NCBI RefSeq assembly: GCF_030848805.1
Contig: NC_092359.1
Coordinates: 62,001 to 126,000 of the forward strand
Direction of reading: 5' to 3'
Length of the DNA: 64,000 nt
DNA from: Temnothorax longispinosus
Taxonomy: Eukaryota; Arthropoda; Insecta; Hymenoptera; Formicidae
Shown: positions 14,059-26,847 of the stretch, in pieces
How positions within the stretch are numbered: the stretch's first letter is position 1
How the letters are laid out: each line of letters begins with the position of its first letter
Program-made: the position numbers and the translations under genes
The notes under the pieces: generated by a model
What the model was told of the DNA's origin: nothing
Databases searched by the model: none
Seen by the model: only the letters and a program-made list of their open reading frames with translations

Positions 14059-15779
14059 TGTTCGTCGAGACAAGATATTCTACACATAGTAAAAGGTATC
14101 ACCGTTAGAAATATGAGAGATAATGAAAAGTCAAGATATGAGCCACGTTGACGTGTACACGTACACTGGTGGTTGACTCACTCTAAAAGTGTCTACTTGT
14201 TTAAACCGCGCAAACTAGTGCAAACTCCTATCCTCAAAGAATATCGCCAGATAGTCTTAGGCTTAGGCACGAAGAATAAGAAAAAAGTAATGCGATAGAT
14301 TTGTGCCATTCGTAGCCGTAGCGCTACGTTATAACAGCCGTTCCGTTGCTGCATGCATGCTACATTCGACGTAAAATGGATATGTGAGGTGTTGAAAGAT
14401 AAAAGAGAGGAAAGACAATGCAAATAGAAGTTTAAAAGGGAGAAGAATGGAGAAGAAATCTCGCGTGAGAGATTAAAGCAGATAGACAAGACAGAAGGTT
14501 GCAAAAATTCGAGTCGGGCATCTCAGACATCAACCGATAAAACGGTAGCAACGTAATGACTAACCCGGCTTTTCGGAATGGCCAGGGCCAGGGCCAGGCT
14601 CGTCACTCTCACGTTGATAGTTGATATCTGACTGACCGACCGCGACCGACAGACACCCACGTGCTACGTGCCCGTACTCCATTCACGCATCGGTATAGTT
14701 TACGACGCTACTTCTATTTGCGCTACTTAGAAAATGGAGTGATTAGCGAAGGTGACGTATCTCGGTATCTCCAAAGAGTGAGAAGAGATGGTCGAAATTT
14801 GAAATTGACGAGAGGCGAATAAACCATTCTCGATCAGCTACCTGGGAAAATTCAAAGTTTCGGAGCTGCGAGTTGTGGTGGATAAGGTGGATCCGTGCTC
14901 CGGCTCCGGCTCCGGCTCCGGCTCCGTCGAGGTCGAGGCGGGTTGGCAGGTATATAGGCAATTAGGCAGCCGTGACAGGCAATGCAGGAGTGCAGGCAGC
15001 GTAGCAGGACAGAACACAGAACAGAAGTATGTACATCAGAACAGATAACAGAGAACATGCATGTCGCGGGCGCGGGCGCGGGTCGCCTCGGAGCATGCCG
15101 GATAAAGCGGTAAAGGTAAATATTGTATGTAATGTACGTATGTATGTATACACACTACGTCTCTGGTCTCTGGATAGGCGGGATCGGCGGGATAACTGCG
15201 AGTGCGACGACCGACGACTGACATGAGTGATCGAGTGATGAGTGACGAGAGGCGACACCAGGCGACACTAGACTCTAGACTAGAGGGCAGGCGGGTCGGG
15301 CGACGGGCACTGCCGTCTGGCGGGCGGCCGCCATGGCGGCCATGGCGCCACTGTCGGCCGACGCGGTAGCTGGTAGCTCACGGTCGCTGTTTTCGTTCTA
15401 TCTCGCGCAACGACCAGCAATTTCCCGGGCTGAGGAAAATCTAGCCGTTCGTCGGGTTCGTCGTATGTAAGTGAGCATCGCAGGTTTCGCTTTTGCGTTT
15501 GTGACCGTAACGTTACGCGCGTTCGCGCGCGTCCACGGGGTGTTCAGAAAGCGTTCACGTAAAGACAGGAAGTGAGTAGCTTGTAGAGAAGTATCGGCGA
15601 CGAGAGCCATCTTTGACGAGCATCGGCTTGCTCGTGAGAGACTGTGAGAGACAGAGGAGTGAGAGGAGACGGCGAGCAGGTCGAGCCTCGAGCCTGCATC
15701 GACAACACCACCGCGACGGCGACGACGACAGTACTATTACGCTACGACGACGACGACAGTGACGGTCGCGACCGCGACC

Positions 15780-15812
<33 letters not shown>

Positions 15813-16644
15813 GTGACGATAACGGCAACGACAATTACGAAGGTAGCGGTGACGACACAACGTTGAGGGAAACGGCGCCAATGTAGCCGGCGCCCGGCGA
15901 CGATACCGGTCTCTTGTGAAAAATAATTTTCTCGTTTTTCGTAAGGTGAGACCGGTGAGACGTGAGGTACATACGGCTCGCGTCGAATCGTGGCGGGTGG
16001 CGGGAACAAGCGAGCGTGAGCGTGAGCGCGAGCGCGCGCGCGCGAATCGGGTCGAGTGTGTCTACTCCCTTCGTCGGCTTCGTCCATGTTCCCGCGTTCA
16101 CGACTGGCTCCGTGCTCGACTCGACGCTTTGCCACTTGCACTTGTCACTTTGCGGGAATGCACTTAATTTAAATGTTAGCAACGAGACGGTCTTGAACTT
16201 GTGTGTGTGTGCGAACGTAACTCCGGCTAATATAAACTATACATCGCGCGTGGCACGATGCGCGAGGCCGCGAGATCGTCGCGTGTGTAACCGTATAACA
16301 TACGAATCGGCGAATGCCTTCTCTTCGTTAAGGAGAAGAAAAAAGAAAGAAAGCAAAGGAATATATCGTGCCGTCCGATCGCGATCGCACGCGGCGCGGC
16401 GCGGGCGTGCGCTTCGATTCTCGTTGCGGAGCGCGGAGCGCATAGACTTGGTCCAGATGTGCGGTAGGGTCCAGACCCGGTAGGGTGATCGCTTTCGGCC
16501 CGCGCGGCCAAGTGTGGTCTGTGATCTTCAGTCGTTTTCCCTCCCTTCACTCTCTTTCTTTCTGTCACATCTGCTAATGGCAGTACTTAACTAACCAGGC
16601 TGTTGTTTAATTTTCAGAAGAGAGCGCGAGACACAGTATACAGA
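14059..16644. promoter_or_regulatory. CpG-rich bidirectional promoter region with 5' UTR exons of the chromodomain gene
   Basis: Separates two divergent starts. CpG density rises sharply from about 14.9 to 16.5 kb. A plus-strand donor (CGTAAG|gtgaga, exon end 15945) followed by an acceptor at 16617 fits a spliced non-coding leader for the (+) gene. The interval has several short GC arrays: GGCTCC x4 (14897-14923), GCGGGC units near 15065 and a GAC/GGC triplet tract (15728-15835). A perfect palindromic stretch with GCCGCCATGGCGGC lies at 15326-15350. The ORFs here are by-products of the triplet repeats. Transcription start sites are not identifiable by eye. Confidence 0.55.
15728..15835. repeat. 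GAC/GGC triplet-repeat tract in a 5' leader
   Basis: Imperfect CGACGGCGACGG repeat of about 100 bp. It gives poly-Asp/Gly, poly-Arg or poly-Val/Ala frames depending on the reading; none is a plausible gene. Confidence 0.85.
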
Positions 16645-17799
16645 ATGGAAGGAGACGATGGCCCTTCAGCCATCGGTAATAAACCCACCATCATCAAAGG
16701 TACGCGTCGTGTACATTTGGATTTATGTATTACCTCGTCTCGTTAACTGATCTTGGAAACCGATTCGACTTTTTTTTTTCCAAGCAAGGACGTGAGGCAA
16801 GATTTTTGTTTCATAAAGGTGTACAATGTAATTATACAGGGCGTTCCGTGTCAGGTCGATGAAACTTCAGGGTTCTATAAAAAATTCAATTTGGAACAAA
16901 AAAGTTCCTATAATATAATATAAACACAGGTCTGGAAACATTTGGTTAAAAAGCTATGTATAGCTAATAAAAATTGTAAAAATCACATTTATTTGATAAT
17001 TTTTGAAAATAAATAATTAAATAAAACGAAAGCGCTTGCTTTAGTGTACACGTAATAGCTAATGTAATCTTTACATAAAGATCATTAAAAGCGTGCTCCA
17101 AGTTTCTGCTTTTTTTCGTTATTTTGAGCTCAATTCCTTTTGCGAACGCCTTGTCACAATAAAATAAAATTGGTGTAATTTAGTTCATTATTTAATTACC
17201 CATCAGATTTATTTCCGGTTACTTTCTTCATCCTTCAATAAATGAAGAGTTTTTAAGGGTTATTTTTAATAGTAATAAAAAACGATTTTTTTTTTTTTTT
17301 TTTTTTTAAGTTTATTAGCTGTAAATTTTCAACGAAACGTTTTCGAACCTATCTTTATAGGAACTTTTTTGTTCTAAATTCAATTTTCTACAAGACCCTG
17401 AAATTTTATTGACCTGACTTGAAACACCCTGCATATATACAGGGTGAATTTTATTTCGTGTGCCAATCATCTCCATTAATTAATTATCTTAGAAAGTATT
17501 GGTTTATTGGAAAATTGTTTCAGATAGAAATTGGAGAGTTTACCGGCTAAATTTTTTAAATATAAACCTTTATTTTTTATTATATCTTTTTTTACTAATT
17601 TGAACAACTTTTGTCTGAAACATTTTTTTATTTGCCTTATACTTTTTGAGATATTCAAGGAAAACTTGGTAATTTTTTCAATATTTAGTTTACGGTATCT
17701 CGATAATTGTTTGTCGGAAGGAAAAGTGGTAAAGGACTTTTTGACTTGACTTCGTCTGTGTACACACACACACACACACACAAAATTGTGTACATGTAC

Positions 17800-17839
<40 letters not shown>

Positions 17840-20800
17840 CTCACTCGATCTAATTGCTTTCATTTCGCTTTCAATTTCTTTTCTACTTCATCAGCGGCAC
17901 AAGAGGAAATGGGACAATTAGACGTATTGGTATGTGGACAGTGTCATTCTGTCTTTCATTTTATCGAAGAGTTTCAAGAACATCGTACAAAGGAGGGAGC
18001 CTGCTCCAAAGTGTCACATCTTCTAACCGACGAAATAAAAAACGTTTGTATCTTTAGATTCTTCATGCGATATGGTTGTGCCGCTTTGTAGGAACGTGTT
18101 ATGAAACTTTCCTTTGTATGTTTGTAGAATAGCAAAGCACAAGTATGGGCATTTCTATTATGGAAAGATACGCAATTTCAACAAGATGGTTTGGACAAGA
18201 ATAAAGCTGACACTTGGAAGTTATACCAAAAATGGTGTAAGATGGATATAAACGTGAGGGAGTCGTGGATCACTGCAGGGAAAACTATACAAACCTTTAC
18301 GAAAATCAGTAATGCAAAGATGCAGGATACCCCGATACAAATTCAATCGAATATTAATGTCGAAGGTGATAGTTTTTTAAGAGATAAAAACTCTGCGTGT
18401 AAAACAAAGAAAAGAAAAATGCTACTTTCATAAATAAGACTAAACTTAACACCGTCTGTGCTCTCTCGCTGCTTTACAGATGCCAAACCGATAATAGTTC
18501 GTAAAGTTGTCAGAAATGGACAGCCGGAGGAAACGGGGGAAGCTAAGAAGGATATTGCAAAATCACTGGAAACAAAAACGCAGAAGAGTGAATCTATGGA
18601 GATTGAAGTGGATAAGAAAGAAAAGCCAAGACTGAAACCATCGATCAAGCCCAAGGTATTACGTTATTTGACATTTTTTCACGTTTGCACGTTTGGCAAA
18701 GTATACTTTTGAGAATTTGCTTCAGTTATTTTAATATTTCTGCAGAACAAGTCTGGCAAGACAGCTACCGAAGAAGATGCAGACTTAAGTAACGAAGAAT
18801 ATAACGTTGAGAAAATTTTAGCCAAACGCTTTAATCCGAAAAAGAAGTGCTCGGAATATTTAATTAAATGGGAAGGCTATTCACAGTAGGTATTCTCTCT
18901 TAATCGCATATATCTCTTCTCAAGAGTTCTAGCAATATGTTTTAAAACATTCAAAATTTATTTAGCGAGAACAATACATGGGAGTCTGTAGAGTCTGTAG
19001 CAACCTGCAAAAATATGTTTGAAGAATTTGAGCGGAGTCTCGCTAAGCAAAAGGAGACTAAAGCGGCGCAACAGCAAGCCAATACGAGAGTTGTCGGACG
19101 TACGAGTTTGCCAGCGCAAAAATCAGTGATAAAAGCTGAGGCTAGCAAACCTGGACCGAGTACGGCGACTCAAGTAGGGTGAGTGACTTTGCTTAAAAAA
19201 AAAAAAAAAAAAAAAAAATGTCATTATGTAACATTTTACTCTATAAATCACTGCGATAATACTCAATGCGATAATTGTTGCGTACATGTAGACGTCCGAT
19301 GCGGTCTAGTAAATCAAAAGCGATGGATCAAGTCAAGCAATGGTGTGGCTCGATGAAAGATGAGGATAACGAACGTATGTGTATTCTGTTTGAATAACTC
19401 ACGTATAATATGACGTATCGCAATTGATATATGTATGCGTGTGTACGTTAGAGATAAAGAATCGTATCTCCAGTTTTTGTCAAAATGGAGTTGATACATT
19501 TTTCAATATAACCGGAGCTTAAATTGTATAATGGTAAAACGTCTTATGTCTATTATGACTAGTTCTTAAGATAAAATGTTTAGAAAATTGTATTGAAAAT
19601 TTTTATAGTGCCTAATTTTTAAACCAGGTACAATGTGTTATTGGCAGTAGTACTATTAAACATATCAGTTAAATTGTTTTATTAAAAACTTGATAAATCA
19701 AGTTACTTTTACTTTATATCTAAAAGAAACATCATTTTCCCTATTTAAAAACTTTTAAACCTTGTTTTCTCTGAATGTACAAAAATGGACGTACGATCCT
19801 TTACCTCTAAGGTACAGATATATATAGACAGGGTGTCACACCTAATGCGCGCCCACTATTTACACAGCGATATTTCTTATAAAAAACTGAGTCAAAAAGT
19901 CCTGAGCCATTTTTTTTCTACAATGTAAGTCATTCTAATCAGCGCTGTCTTTTAGCCGGGCGTACATCAGTGTGCACTCATGCATACTACCAGACGCGCG
20001 GCTCACTGACGTACGGCCGGCTAAAGCACGGCACTGAGTGGATTGACTTTACTCAATAATTACTGCTTTATTAAGCATTGTAGAAAAAGATGGCTCAGAA
20101 CTTTTTGACTCAATTTTTTATAAGGAATATCGCTGTGTAAATAGTGGGCGCGAATTAAGTGACACCCTGTATATATAATGTAATATATTACATTGATATA
20201 TAATATTGATATATTTATATAATTGTGCAAATATATGCTGTTTCAATTAATACTCGTATGTGATTCTTGTAGTATTAGGTAAAAGGAGGATCGATGACTC
20301 GGAGAGTGATTCGGAAGAAGGTGGAAGCAGTGCCACAAAGAGGATAAAAGGTGACACGGGCAGTGATGACGAGTGGACCGGGGAGTCCGAAGACGAAAGA
20401 CTAATGGGCCGTAGCGACGTAATTCAACGTGCATTCAATCGCGCTAATGCGCAGGCCAATGGTTCTAACAGAGCCTCGGTTTCGTCCACTGACCTGGCAA
20501 CGTCGTTAGGATTACAATCTCCAGACGGGAAATCTAGCCAGCCGCCTGTTCTGGTGGCTAACGCCAAGGGGGTTGTTAAAGTCGATCCCAAACAAATGCC
20601 AAATTTGGCTTCTGGTCTTTACGTTATGTCGCGAAAAGACGGTATTATCAAATTGAATTCGTCTCCCAGTGGAAAACTAGCGGTCAAAGGATCTCCAACG
20701 ACGCAAGGTGTTGTAATGGTTCAAAATCGAGATAACGCGAGCGTAATGAGAAAACAGGTGATCTCGACGTCGCAGTCCAATTCGATGACTCCTGTTAAAG

Positions 20801-21989
20801 TTGTTTCAAAGATGGACGGAAGCCAAGTGGTAACGCAGATGAAGGTAGTCACCTCTAAGGCCGTTACACCGAAAATTTGCAGCGCGCAAAAGAGCGAGCC
20901 TATAAAGATACAGCCGAAACCGGATCCGTCGCAACTGCAACAGATACATGTTGTGACTGCGGTGCCGGCACCGATAACCTTGCAACCGAGAATAACAACA
21001 GGAATAAGACCTGCCCCAGTCACACCTCAGCGAACGGCAGACGGTCGTCCTTTGTTACCCAGACCAGCATTGCGTCCAACGGCGGCAACGAGCGTTCTCG
21101 GTACAATTCGTACACCCGTCAGAGCACCGGCACCGAGACAGATACAGACGCAAGTGACGCGTCCGGTGTTGCAGAAGCGTATGACGACGGTCGTAAGTGC
21201 GCAGCAGGCCGTTTCGCCGGTTGCTGCCGGTACGGTCACGCAAATCAAGCCAAAATTCACAGTGCTCGCAACACCTCCGCAACCCAAACAACCGATCAAA
21301 ACTGCTACTAGTCCAGTACAACAACAACAACAACAACAGCAACAGCAGCAGCAGCAGCAACAGCAACAACAACAACAAACAAAACAGACTCCGAAAACAC
21401 CAGTGGGTAAGGCACAGTCATTGTTATCTCCGCAGCAAAAGTTATTAATGGCAAAGAGAAAGGCCCAAGAGGCAGCAGGTATAATTAAACCGGGTGGTCG
21501 TGGACTTTTGGCGGGTGCTCGTGCCGTTGCAGGACGAGGCAGAGCAAAAGTAGGTACCGAAACACCTTCGGCAATCGCTCAGGCGGGAACCAAACCTCCA
21601 AAGGAAAGCAAATTAGCGGAAGGTGATGGACTTCACATGGAATTCCACGAAGTTGGCTCGGAAGAAAGCAGTAGCGAGGGCGAGTCGGATCTTCCCCCTC
21701 CTCCCGAACCAGATGTCATTACGGCTCCAGAACCCGACAGTCCACCGCGTCCGTTCACGTTATGTCCTCTCACGGGACGTATAATTGGTCCGGACGGTGA
21801 ACCGATTGAACAACCGGGCGAGTCCGAACCCGCTGAAGCAACAACAAATTCGACCACAGCGAGAACAGCTAGCAACACGTCCGAAACTATGGCAACAGAC
21901 GCCACGGCTGCAACTGTCGACGCCAACGTCAATACTAATACTATCACTACTACCACCACCAGTATCGCCACCACCATTGCCGCCGCCGT

Positions 21990-22020
<31 letters not shown>

Positions 22021-23170
22021 GCCACCGCCACCGCCAGCACTACAACGACGACCGCTGCCGCCGCCGCCGCCGCCGCCGAATTGGTCCTACCCTCTCTCGA
22101 CTCGCTCACCGAAAGCGGTGGTATTATGAGGGTTGAGATGAGTCCCGGTGGAACGACCGGTACCATTGTCCAAGCCAGTGATACAGCACAGATCAATCTG
22201 TCGAATGTGACGATACCTGCGCCGGATTTACCTTGTTTGGACGATACCGCTTCTACAGTAACGGCGACCGCTACTCCCATATCCACAGCAACACCTTTGA
22301 CAGAAACAGTCGCTTCTAGCTCCGCTGAAACGTCCATTATTACTACGGCATTGTCGACAGTTCCGGCAACATCTACATCCGTTACTATGTCAGTGACATC
22401 GACAGACGTCAAGAACGAAGAAAAGATATCGGAAGAGAGAAAAGTAACGACGGACGATGCGTCCAATCTGGTTACTATAGCCGAGCATGGCGTCGTCTAT
22501 CAAGTCGCGGGCCAAGCCGAGGATGGACAGACTCTCCTCGTGACACATGGTGCCGATGGCGAGCAACAATGTGTATACGTTACCACCGAGCAACAAGGAG
22601 ACGACGGCTCAGTCCTGACATTGGATCACGCAGTTGCCGAGGCTGTAGCGCAGCTGATCCCCGATCAAGTAAATCTCACGCCCCAGTTTTACGTGAAGGA
22701 GGATGGAGCGGAATCGACTGAAAATTCAATGGTCATGTCTATAATGGATAACGCGAATACGACCGATGTAACTGGGACCCAAGAGGATAACGACGGACAG
22801 GCACAAGTTATAGCTCAAGTGGTACAAGCTGAAGAACCAACTCCAGGTAATAGTCTTTTGGTTGCGTCTCTTTAGTTTCAAGTGAAGGTTAGGTTCCAAA
22901 ATTTTTGCTCAAATTGCTCCTAGTGAAATATGAACAATGTATACGGTAATAGCTTTCAGCAAAATTATCGGAAACCCCTGTATATAGATGGAATGAAATA
23001 TTTAATACATCTCCCCTTCCCCTTCTCCTGGCCCGCCCTGTCCAATCGCCGTCTGATTTCTCTTCCTTTCAGGAGGAACCAGGAGGGTAGTGCTTCTGTT
23101 ACCGGATGGTAATTTAATGATGACCGAGGTGGACGAGGAGCAATACGCCGCTCTGGAACTTGATAAGTGA
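16645..23170 (+). CDS. Chro: Chromodomain protein, Chromator (Chriz)-like
   Basis: Nine coding exons: 16645-16699, 17895-18043, 18128-18365, 18480-18655, 18746-18885, 18966-19178, 19292-19374, 20273-22846, 23073-23170 (TGA). They total 3726 nt, 1241 aa. An N-terminal zinc-finger-like motif (CGQC...EHR, about 30-53) is followed by a chromodomain at about 225-280 (YNVEKILAKR, LIKWEGY, NNTWESVESV) with its aromatic-cage Tyr and Trp residues. A long low-complexity region then has about 20 Gln (21319-21378) and Ala/Thr runs, ending in a conserved-looking tail (VVYQVAGQAEDGQTLLVT, AVAQLIPDQ). Chromator is an interband/TAD-boundary chromatin and spindle-matrix protein whose chromodomain lies at a similar position; the assignment rests on architecture and remembered similarity, so it is moderately sure. 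The third exon could instead end about 50 bp earlier in the same phase. Two MITEs sit in its introns. Confidence 0.7.
16836..17431. mobile_element. TIR element with CAGGGCG/CACCCTG ends in intron 1 of the chromodomain gene
   Basis: About 595 bp. The left arm from CAGGGCGTTCC through TTGGAACAAAAAAGTTCCTAT pairs with the right arm from ATAGGAACTTTTTTGTTC to AAACACCCTG (17358-17431). The left flank is TA and the right flank CATA, compatible with TA target choice. An internal poly-T run is at 17286-17308. No ORF of transposase size. A second CAGGGTG end starts at 17440 without an obvious partner. Confidence 0.8.
17761..17836. repeat. (CA)n followed by (TA)n microsatellite
   Basis: Two dinucleotide tracts (17764-17783 and 17804-17836) shortly before the exon-2 acceptor of the chromodomain gene. 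Confidence 0.9.
19829..20169. mobile_element. Palindromic MITE with CAGGGTG/CACCCTG ends in an intron
   Basis: 341-bp element in the intron before the big exon of the chromodomain gene. The left arm (CAGGGTGTCAC, GCGCCCACTATTTACACAGC, AACTGAGTCAAAAAGT) has its reverse complement at 20080-20169. The central part (CTTTAGCCG...CGGCTAAAG) is also palindromic, so nearly the whole element can fold on itself. Flanked by TATATA on both sides. Confidence 0.88.
21319..21378 (+). repeat. CAA/CAG repeat encoding polyglutamine
   Basis: About 20 consecutive Gln codons with mixed CAA/CAG usage inside the large exon of the chromodomain gene. Confidence 0.95.
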
Positions 23171-24496
23171 AAATGAATATCATTTTGCGCATATGCTAAT
23201 GAAATATCATGGCACGGCGTCGAATTTGCACGTTATGTGCATATTGTACGTTTAATACGTGATCGTGAATTGTATATATGTAAGAACGTTCACCCCTCGT
23301 ACAATTGCACGTTGATAACGTCTTAATATTCAGTGACTAGACTAGATATTGTAAGACGGAGAGATAGCTGGTATACTGTAAAAAAAAAGTCAGCACACAC
23401 CAAGAAAAATCTAAATTTTAGACTAAACAAAAAGGAAATGTGTTTATACATACATATGTATGTCTCGATGTAAAACAATTTGCAAGCATCTCCATTTTTG
23501 TGTTAAAAGAACTTTTATGATATCAGCACAGAGAAACAGAAATACAAAGATAAAACAGTACTTTCAATGCAGTGATATCATTATAGTACGTGCGGCAAAA
23601 TAAGCATTGTATTTGTAGGATAGTAAAGTATAATATGGGGTTTTATATTTTCCAATCAATAAGCTTTGGTAAAAAAAAAAAAAATTTATCCACGCATACA
23701 AAGTCCAAGGTGATGATACAGTACGGTCGTCCTGTCAGATGCATTTGTAAGGTAAATTGGATCCATCTGTGATTAAAGCATATAAAAAATATCGCGGTAC
23801 CGTTTATCAAAACATAAAATTCTATTGCTTTGTTTTATCTTAAGTTGCACGTATAAAAATGAAGGGTGAAATGAAGTATACTCCTGTGAATTATGCTGTC
23901 TTAATAGTTATGTATACCATATTCGTTATACGATCGTAACGTGTGTTTTATAACGAATTTGATTGGATGCGCTGCAGAGTAATCCGCCTAAAAACGTAAT
24001 ATAAGCATTTTATTGACAAAAAATTGGTGTAATCATAGAATATACCAAACGCAATATTCCGACCATGAGTATCTCGCGCAAAGAGAGAAAGAGAGAAAGA
24101 GAGAGAGAGAGAGGCAGAGAGAAAATTGCCAATTGTTGAATCCACTTGGCACTCTATGCGTATTCCTTTACATCGATTTGCGTATGACAGCCTTAAGTGC
24201 GCTAGTACGCACTAATGCATCCAGCCAACTTCGCTATTGCATTACATGGACTATGTGTGCTTATCTATAGAATAAGTGCACTCTAATGAAACACTTATAA
24301 TTTTTCTGAACCTATAAAGCTTAAAATACAATGTTGTTGAACGGAGTATCAATTTGCGTTCTATTATTAAACCCGTTCCTACTCGAGTAGTTGCAGGTAA
24401 TCCTAAGATGTGCAAAATAGTTGTGACGTCGTAGTGCATGGAATAATCGGTAAAAATTTTAACCCCGACATACTATTTACACACACACACACACAC

Positions 24497-24538
<42 letters not shown>

Positions 24539-24727
24539 TATACATATATATATTTATACAATATATATATATATATATTTTTTTGTGAAATAAATAATTA
24601 TGATTCTCACGCGAAATCTATTTACGATTCCTGCAATGAAAACGAACGTGGTTATAATTTTTTTCCTTCTATTCCTTTCTTTTTTCTTTTTCTCGTCTTT
24701 TGTAAAAATTGACAAAAAAGGCGAAAA
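23171..24727 (+). other. 3' UTR and spacer downstream of the chromodomain gene
   Basis: AT-rich non-coding sequence with several AATAAA-like and poly-A stretches (for example at 23670-23690). It includes (GA)n at 24080-24122 and compound (AC)n(TA)n at 24481-24577. No protein-like ORF seen. Confidence 0.6.
24481..24577. repeat. (AC)n(TA)n compound microsatellite
   Basis: About 20 bp of AC followed by interrupted TA/CATA runs, just upstream of the DLEC1-like gene. Confidence 0.92.
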
Positions 24728-26669
24728 ATGACGTCCCACATACCGACGATGTTTTATTTTAGCTACGTATATGAATTTAGAATACGCTAGAATATGTCAT
24801 AAATGTTATTCGTAAGTTTATATTTAGTTCTCAAGTTTATCGTATAATCTCATTAATATCGCTTTTAATATGCAATAAACATAAAATTATAACTTTTTAC
24901 AGGTCAGTCTATTTTCGAAACGTTATCCTACGACACAAATCCCATTATTAGAGATACGTCAATCAATATCTATAATCGTCATGATAAATTTTTGTACCAG
25001 GTACTAAAAAATTTCCATTGTTTCTTATCATTTCTCTCAAAAGAACTTTTAAATATATGTGGCACAACTAGCATCCCGTCATGCGTATTCAACGCATTTC
25101 GACGCGTATTCTGTAATTAACCGAAAATAAGCAGCGAGGCTACGGTATGTACTATTTATGTGTGTACTATTTATCTTCTTTATCATTCTCAGAAGAGTTG
25201 AATCAATTCCCTCGTCAGTTCGATCAGGGCGATCAGAGAGAAGTAGCTCAAAAACGAAGTTACAAAAAACAATCTTAATAGCAATCCCTAACTCTGTAGA
25301 ATTTCACAACTATGAGTCAAATAAATTGTACCGGGTATGTATTATTGTAAAATATAATTTTTAAATTAAATAATATTCTATTTCTACCTCTCATCCTCAT
25401 CCCCCCTTCCCGTTATAGAAAGTTGTCATGCTACAAAACGTAAGCGATTCTTCAGCCAAATTTCAATTGATGGCAAGACCTAATTACTCTCATTTCACTG
25501 TCATGATCGAACGTAAAACACAAACGGCGAGTATTTCTCCAGGGATGTATATAAAATTGATTATTTTCTTTCGTTGCGATATCTTGGACGAACCCGAAGA
25601 AATGTTAGTAATAAATGTGCAACAAGGACGTTCGGTAATTATTAAATTACGCGGATATCGAGATCCACCATTACTGAGAGGTAAATGAATTTATCTGTGC
25701 ATTGGCATAGATAAACTTGTCGGTACACGTACATACATATACAATGTAAAAATTTTCGTATATATAAATACTAAAAAATATGGAAAACATATAAGTATAG
25801 AGGATAAAATTAATACAATATCGTAAAAAAAGAAGATTGAAATCTTCTATAATATATGTATCATTATTTTTACAGTGATTAATATCCCTTATTTCCAATA
25901 CTCACCAAAAGAACTGCAAACGATGATAAGAAACACGGAATGGATTGTGGAAATTCCATATCGACAAACGGATTCTTGCGAGGAATACGTATAGCCCTAT
26001 TTTCAAATTTTTAATCAAATAATCACACGGTTGCTTTTCTTAAGAGACAATGATTAATTAAAACTTACAGTCCACCGATACAAGTAGGAGTGCAGCAAAC
26101 ATATCTATAGAAAGTGTGACGCGATATAGAAAATTAATGAGTTTCGACTGTGGGGAGTGTCTCGTAGGTGAGCGAGTCACCTTACCCCTAATGGTTAAAA
26201 ATGTCGGTGGCGAGGGAAGATTCTTCATTATGAGCGAAATCGACTGGTGTTCGATGCATATCGAGGTGAAAGTAACAGCACTCAAGTGTAAGCTGTCATC
26301 GACAATAATTATACAATAACAGACATAATTATGTCCTTCTATCTCATTTTAGGATGTTTCTAACAATAATATGCTAATTCTACCATCTTTCGCCATGTGG
26401 CCTGCGTATTTTACGCTCAAACCGCAAGAGCATATATATCTGTACCTCTACTTCTTCCCCGACGCTCATGGAATGCATGTAAGTTATAATGCAAAAGGAA
26501 CAAACTTTTCACATATCTTTTTCTTCATTAAATAACTCTCCCTTCTTTTCTTTATAAAGTCTATTTCTTCCTTCTCTAAAATTAGGTAGAAACATTATAC
26601 GCGATATGCAACAATTGTTCCGTGATAACGACAGAGATCATTGGAGATGGAGTTATGTACGAACAATAG
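24728..26669 (+). CDS. Short DLEC1/FAP81-like protein with ASH (Ig-like) modules
   Basis: Eight exons joined by phase-consistent GT-AG introns: 24728-24766, 24903-25000, 25193-25334, 25419-25680, 25876-25988, 26071-26265, 26353-26478, 26586-26669 (TAG). They total 1059 nt, 352 aa. A basic Ser-rich start (about 45-75) leads into an ASH-type beta-sandwich, PNSVEFHNYESNKLYRKVV then ...LQNVSDSSAKF. It is followed by FDCGECLVGERV, NVGGEGRF, FTLKPQEHIYLYLYFFP and a closing CNNCS...EIIGDG. These phrases resemble the N-terminal repeats of DLEC1 (Chlamydomonas FAP81), a large axonemal protein. Known members exceed 1500 aa, so this is a strongly shortened relative or fragment that keeps open exons. The first two exons are least certain. 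Convergent with NSUN6, 178 bp apart. Confidence 0.58.
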
Positions 26670-26847
26670 TAGAATAAAAATACACAATGGTAAGGAACAC
26701 AAAGTGCGAATAATATTATAAAAATTTATTAAGTCAATAAAGAAAAGTTAAGTATAATGTGGTACAGTCTCATACTTTAGTTAATGTAAAGACTTTTAGT
26801 AAAAGTTAAGTATGTGATACAGCTGTCTCTAGATGAATTTCATTGCC

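Noticed and set aside
15555..16568. Overlapping ORFs of 80-170 codons on both strands in the CpG-rich leader
   Set aside because: Arg-, Asp- or Val-rich products of GAC/GGC repeats and high GC with few stops; no splice or domain support.
17476..17844. 122-codon minus-strand ORF beginning in a TA repeat
   Set aside because: Lys/Asn/Ile-rich translation of AT-rich intron and microsatellite DNA; possibly a transposon remnant but nothing recognisable.
21633..22466. 277-codon ORF antisense to the chromodomain gene's big exon
   Set aside because: It is the mirror of the Thr/Ala triplet repeats (Val/Ala-rich) and overlaps a well-supported coding exon.
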